Of a stretch of DNA of 6,367 nt, positions 4,922-6,367 are shown piece by piece. The stretch is from JBBQIY01 sp964618405 (lineage in GTDB: Bacteria; Verrucomicrobiota; Kiritimatiellia; RFP12; UBA3636), in assembly GCA_964618405.1 (NCBI GenBank), contig CAZUAY010000229.1, positions 1 to 6,367 on the forward strand, given 5' to 3'. Every line of letters begins with the position of its first letter. Position 1 is the stretch's first letter. Both the position numbers and the translations under genes were made by a program. Under the pieces are notes generated by a model that was not told the DNA's origin, ran no database searches, and worked only from the letters and a program-made list of their open reading frames with translations.

Positions 4922-4930
4922 TGATATAAT
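4922..4930 (+). promoter_or_regulatory. Extended -10 promoter of the ATPase gene
   Basis: TGATATAAT contains a perfect TATAAT (4925-4930) with the TGn extension (4922-4924), which can compensate for the poor -35 hexamer. Transcription would start near 4937. AAGGAG (4944-4949) then lies seven bases before the ATG at 4957. Confidence 0.7.
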
Positions 4931-4956
4931 GTTTTCACTTCACAAGGAGACCGTCA

Positions 4957-6141
4957 ATGATCTATCGAAATATTACTCCTCATTTGGAAAAACTCGCTAC
5001 CTTGTTCCCAGTTGTTACGATCCTCGGGCCTCGGCAGTCGGGAAAGACAACGCTGGCGCGTATGACATTCAAAAACTATTCATACGCCAACCTCGAATTG
5101 CCGCCGGTGCGGCAGCTTGCACGCGAAGACCCACAAACTTTTTTTGTTAACTTTCCGGCCCCCTTGATCATCGATGAAGTCCAACATGCCCCTGAGTTGC
5201 TGAGCTATATTCAGGTTTTCGTTGACGAGCACAAAGCGCGTGGGCAATACATTTTGACGGGATCACATCAGCCACTCCTTCAGGCAAAAGTCACCCAGTC
5301 GCTGGCAGGACGTACCGCCTTGCTGACACTGCTCCCACTCTCTTTGCCCGAACTTGCCAATGCGGGATTTTCAATGGACAGGGACGAGTGGCTATTTAAA
5401 GGATTCATGCCCAGGATTTATGATGAGTCAATTCCGCCGACATTGCTCTATGAGAACTACTACCGGACCTACGTCGAACGAGACGTCCGGCAACTCATCA
5501 ACGTGAAAGATCAAAATGCTTTTGAAACGTTCGTACGCCTTCTCGCAGGGCGTGTGGGGCAGGTGATCAATCTCGAAAGCATGTCCAACGACATCGGTGT
5601 CTCGTCCCCGACACTGGCCGCTTGGCTTTCCGTACTCGAAGCGAGTTATATCGTGTTCAAACTTCATCCCTACTACAACAATTTCGGTAAGCGACTCATC
5701 AAGTCCCCGAAAATCTACTTCACGGACGTGGGGCTAGCCGCTTATCTGCTTCGAATTGAAAATCATAATCAAATCGCCCGGGATCCGCTTATCGGAGGCC
5801 TTTTCGAGAATCTTGTCGTACTCGAGGCACTCAAGGCACGTTACAATGCAGGGCTTTCTCCTGATTTATATTACTTCAGGGATCGCAGTGGACTTGAGAT
5901 CGACTTGATTCTGGATCAGGCACGCCAACTACACGCCTTCGAAATCAAATCGTCCAGGACGTGGAACTCAGCATTCGGAAAGAATATGGAAAAATTCCGT
6001 GAAAGAATTTCCGCCCTTCTTTCATCCACGGTTATCTATGCAGGTGAGCCCATAGCTGGAAGCGAAAGCCGCCCCTCATGCGTCCACTTCACTAACACAG
6101 CAAGCCTGTTTGTCAAGACGCCAGAAAGCGTTGGGCTTTAG
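4957..6141 (+). CDS. AAA-type ATPase with DUF4143 C-terminal domain
   Basis: This 394-residue protein has the full architecture of a common bacterial family of unresolved function. The N-terminal AAA domain shows Walker A GPRQSGKTT (24-32), Walker B LIIDEVQ (70-76, Asp73-Glu74), a sensor-like ILTGSH (99-104) and SLAGRT (115-120). The family signature YYRTYVERDVRQL spans 168-180. A winged-helix-like segment lies at about 200-235. The C-terminal DUF4143 part has a PD-(D/E)xK-like arrangement: Glu284 in FENLVVLEAL, Asp316 in LEIDLIL and Glu329-Ile-Lys331 in FEIKSS, so nuclease activity is possible but not shown. No signal peptide or membrane segment is present, so it is cytoplasmic. AAGGAG (4944-4949) fixes the start. 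The gene stands alone, with its own promoter and operator-like palindrome, which fits a mobile or accessory gene. Confidence 0.9.
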   Translation: MIYRNITPHLEKLATLFPVVTILGPRQSGKTTLARMTFKNYSYANLELPPVRQLAREDPQTFFVNFPAPLIIDEVQHAPELLSYIQVFVDEHKARGQYILTGSHQPLLQAKVTQSLAGRTALLTLLPLSLPELANAGFSMDRDEWLFKGFMPRIYDESIPPTLLYENYYRTYVERDVRQLINVKDQNAFETFVRLLAGRVGQVINLESMSNDIGVSSPTLAAWLSVLEASYIVFKLHPYYNNFGKRLIKSPKIYFTDVGLAAYLLRIENHNQIARDPLIGGLFENLVVLEALKARYNAGLSPDLYYFRDRSGLEIDLILDQARQLHAFEIKSSRTWNSAFGKNMEKFRERISALLSSTVIYAGEPIAGSESRPSCVHFTNTASLFVKTPESVGL

Positions 6142-6220
6142 ACAAGAGTACAGCGGCGCCATTCTCTATGGCAAAGTGAACACCCTGCCAATAAATTCTG
6201 AAGCGTTGATCTGCTTTTTT

Positions 6221-6268
6221 TGTAATCGGTCAGTGACGGGGGGTGCCCCCGTTGGCTGCCCGATTACA
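6221..6268. repeat. Long imperfect hairpin after the ATPase gene
   Basis: TGTAATCGG (6221-6229) pairs with CCGATTACA (6260-6268). Inside, CAG (6231-6233) pairs with CTG (6256-6258), and ACGGGGG (6236-6242) pairs with CCCCCGT (6246-6252) around a GTG loop. Seven T (6215-6221) precede it on the plus strand and none follow, so it is not a standard intrinsic terminator in either direction. It resembles a mobile repeat (MITE- or REP-like) or a Rho-independent processing barrier. Confidence 0.6.
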
Positions 6269-6300
6269 GTCGCTAGTCGCTAGTCGTGAGTGCTAGTAGC
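6268..6300 (+). repeat. Degenerate 7-bp tandem repeat (AGTCGCT)
   Basis: AGTCGCT occurs twice perfectly (6268-6281), then as AGTCGTG, AGTGCT and AGTAGC. It begins on the last base of the preceding hairpin. No coding frame uses it. Confidence 0.7.
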
Positions 6301-6367
6301 CTATCTTCAGAACTCACTAAAAGATCTTAATTACGGAAATATAGTCGCAGATAGTATTCCCTTCTTC

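Larger units (their letters stand above)
4610..4956. other. Intergenic region between hydE and the ATPase gene
   Basis: No gene is seen in these 347 bp. No strong terminator follows hydE. The left half is C-rich and the right half AT-rich. It holds a compound hairpin and short direct repeat (4727-4766), the palindrome GTTTAAAC (4824-4831), a perfect 31-bp palindrome (4884-4914) and the ATPase promoter. Confidence 0.8.
6142..6367. other. Non-coding right end of the window
   Basis: Apart from the hairpin and tandem repeat described separately, nothing recognisable is seen: no gene start, no tRNA-like fold and no clear promoter. A gene beginning beyond the window cannot be excluded. Confidence 0.6.

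Noticed and set aside
6251..6257. GTTGGCT as another integron core site
   Set aside because: It does not fit GTTRRRY, it is part of the hairpin stem and loop, and no matching R'' side is nearby.
1..6367. CRISPR array, tRNA or rRNA genes
   Set aside because: No regularly spaced direct repeats of CRISPR length were seen, and no cloverleaf or rRNA-like sequence was recognised by eye.

Overview
The window is bacterial and comes from a scaffolded draft assembly, because positions 1608-1707 are exactly 100 N. Gene density, Shine-Dalgarno sites and sigma70-like promoters are ordinary for a Gram-negative bacterium. A HydE-type maturase suggests an anaerobe or facultative anaerobe that makes an [FeFe] hydrogenase. 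I cannot name the phylum: integron-like cassettes next to these core genes would fit a PVC-group or spirochaete-like genome, but this is a weak inference.

Left part (1-1607): this looks like a stretch of integron gene cassettes. The window opens on the 3' half of a putative attC site ending in GTTGGGC (51-57). Next comes a gene for a secreted protein of unknown function (78-863), a putative attC site (about 809-941, ending in GTTGGGT) and a type II toxin-antitoxin cassette with its own promoter and operator: a ribbon-helix-helix antitoxin (1009-1251) overlapping a MazF-family endoribonuclease (1236-1598). The end of mazF runs into another attC-like 5' half, which the assembly gap cuts off. 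The two 5' halves share a 16-bp identical block, and the 3' halves share CTGACGTTGGG.

Middle (1708-2450): after the gap there is an apparently complete Phd/YefM-type antitoxin gene (1814-2011) with no toxin gene after it. A 16-codon reading frame resembling a RelE toxin N-terminus lies just upstream. About 440 bp of non-coding DNA follows, with degenerate short repeats, small hairpins and two candidate promoters for the next operon.

Core part (2451-4609): mnmA (tRNA 2-thiouridylase) and hydE ([FeFe]-hydrogenase radical SAM maturase) overlap by ATGA and are probably translationally coupled. MnmA has Tyr where the second catalytic Cys is usually found. HydE retains both the radical-SAM cysteines and the auxiliary-cluster cysteine triad. 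No other hydrogenase genes are in view.

Right part (4610-6367): a 347-bp spacer ends in a perfect 31-bp palindrome just upstream of an extended -10 promoter, which drives a gene for a DUF4143-type AAA ATPase (4957-6141). The final 226 bp hold a long G/C-capped hairpin followed directly by 7-bp tandem repeats, with no gene recognised.
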